Below, one piece after another: positions 4,997 to 5,924 of a stretch of 5,924 bases of DNA. This DNA is from Ruminococcus sp. UBA3387 (lineage in GTDB: Bacteria > Bacillota > Clostridia > Oscillospirales > Ruminococcaceae). The notes beneath the pieces were generated by a model, which had not been told where the DNA came from, did no database searches, and was given only the letters and a program-made list of their open reading frames with translations. The translations under genes were made by a program, and so were the position numbers. Positions within the stretch are counted from its first letter, which is position 1. Each line of letters begins with the position of its first letter. The stretch lies in contig DEPR01000086.1 of NCBI GenBank assembly GCA_002358895.1, positions 21,474 through 27,397 on the forward strand, read 5' to 3'.

Positions 4997-5924
4997 GTGG
5001 ATTTTATAAGAGGAATAACCTTTGCTCCGTTTGCAAGAAAAGGCGTGTTATCTAAGAAAGATACAAAAATAAGCCTCGATGCATTGGTAGAGAGAACAAA
5101 TGCAGATTTTATTGTTTTAGTACCTAATGGTATTCAGAGAACACCTCAGTCGGAAACTATTGACTATAAAAGCGATGCAACTATGACCGATGATGAACTT
5201 GTTGCATTTATTGCTTATGCTAAAAGTAAAGGACTTCGTGTAGCCTTGAAGCCAACAGCAAATTGCCGTAACGGTACCTGGAGAGCACATATAAACTTCT
5301 TTGATGAAGATGTACCTTGCGAGCCTAAGTGGGGAAACTGGTTTAAATCATATACCGAGTTCCAGCTTCATTATGCAGAAATCGCCAAACGGACAGGTTG
5401 CGAAATGTTTATAGCAGGCTGTGAAATGGTGCAAACCGAAAGAAGAGAAACCGAGTGGCGGAAGCTCATATCCGATATTCGTCAGGTCTTTAACGGACTT
5501 GTGTCATATAATACAGATAAGTATCAGGAGCATAATGTTAAATGGTGGGACGCTGTTGACGTTATATCATCAAGTGGCTATTATCCTGTAAATGATTGGG
5601 AAAATCAACTTGACAGAATAGAAAAAGTGGTTAAGAAATTCAATAAACCCTTTTTCTTCGCAGAGTGTGGCTGTATGTCAACTGAAAAGTCCAATCTTAC
5701 ACCAAACGACTGGTCAGTTCAGGGGAATGTGGACTTGAAAGGTCAGGCTGAATGGTATGAAGCAATGTTCAGCTCCTGTGAGAAAAGAGATTGGGTGAAT
5801 GGCTTTGCAACCTGGGATTGGGGCAGTAAATTGCTTTCCCGTTCAAAAGCCCTGAAGGATAAAGGCTACAGAATTTATGAAAAACCTGCTGAAAAGGTGG
5901 TTGAAAAATATTATGGCAGATTTA
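4997..5924 (+). CDS. GH113-like glycoside hydrolase (beta-mannanase type), 3' end cut off
   Basis: The 309 visible codons form one open frame with no stop, starting VDFIRGITFAPFARKG, and fit a TIM-barrel glycoside hydrolase most like family GH113 (beta-1,4-mannanases). The likely acid/base is Glu143 in FIAGCEM and the likely nucleophile Glu223 in FFFAECGC. They are 80 residues apart, the same spacing I recall for Glu151 and Glu231 of the Alicyclobacillus GH113 mannanase. Aromatic active-site strands include NGTWRAHINF (92-101) and GFATWDWG (269-276). No signal peptide is present, so it is probably cytoplasmic and acts on imported manno-oligosaccharides. The start is GTG, chosen because GGGAGG (4984-4989) lies 7 bases upstream and no in-frame ATG follows until codon 63. 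Family length suggests only a few residues are missing. Substrate is inferred. Confidence 0.8.
   Translation, partial: MDFIRGITFAPFARKGVLSKKDTKISLDALVERTNADFIVLVPNGIQRTPQSETIDYKSDATMTDDELVAFIAYAKSKGLRVALKPTANCRNGTWRAHINFFDEDVPCEPKWGNWFKSYTEFQLHYAEIAKRTGCEMFIAGCEMVQTERRETEWRKLISDIRQVFNGLVSYNTDKYQEHNVKWWDAVDVISSSGYYPVNDWENQLDRIEKVVKKFNKPFFFAECGCMSTEKSNLTPNDWSVQGNVDLKGQAEWYEAMFSSCEKRDWVNGFATWDWGSKLLSRSKALKDKGYRIYEKPAEKVVEKYYGRF

Noticed and set aside
1..5924. CRISPR array, tRNA, rRNA or insertion sequence
   Set aside because: I saw no regularly spaced repeats, no cloverleaf-like segment, no transposase frame and no terminal inverted repeats with target duplication.

Overview
The window looks like the chromosome of a low-GC, endospore-forming Firmicute of the class Clostridia. 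The evidence is the AT-rich intergenic DNA, strong GGAGG-type ribosome binding sites, sigma-A-like promoters, and an intact spoIIGA-sigE-sigG sporulation cluster. The GH113-like glycoside hydrolase would suit a plant-fibre or gut Ruminococcus-like organism, but genus cannot be fixed from this sequence alone.

Layout from left to right. (1) The 5' part of argG (argininosuccinate synthase) runs leftward off the edge, with a clear promoter and candidate operator repeats upstream. (2) An AT-rich gap of about 380 bp separates it from a divergent flavin-reductase-family gene, which has its own promoter and a terminator shared with the convergent sporulation cluster. (3) The leftward sporulation cluster reads spoIIGA (pro-sigma-E protease), sigE (mother-cell sigma factor, with pro-sequence), sigG (forespore sigma factor). 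A Spo0A-box-containing promoter with a long spacer precedes spoIIGA. The sigE-sigG gap holds an 11-bp perfect inverted repeat covering the sigG Shine-Dalgarno and a sigma-F-like promoter overlapping the same repeat. (4) A leftward AraC-family regulator ends in a terminator just upstream of the spoIIG promoter. (5) Divergent from it, a GH113-like beta-mannanase-type gene runs off the right edge only a little short of its expected end.

How the parts work together. Spo0A~P would switch on spoIIGA-sigE. SpoIIGA would then remove the sigma-E pro-sequence. sigG lies downstream on the same strand, so it would be read into by the spoIIG transcript. In that long transcript its ribosome binding site would be locked in a hairpin. 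A transcript started at the sigma-F-like promoter would begin inside the hairpin loop, lack the 5' arm and be translatable. This is the most interesting signal in the window. It matches an arrangement proposed for Bacillus subtilis sigG, here with a very compact geometry. The AraC regulator and the hydrolase form a separate divergent pair, probably a small sugar-responsive unit.
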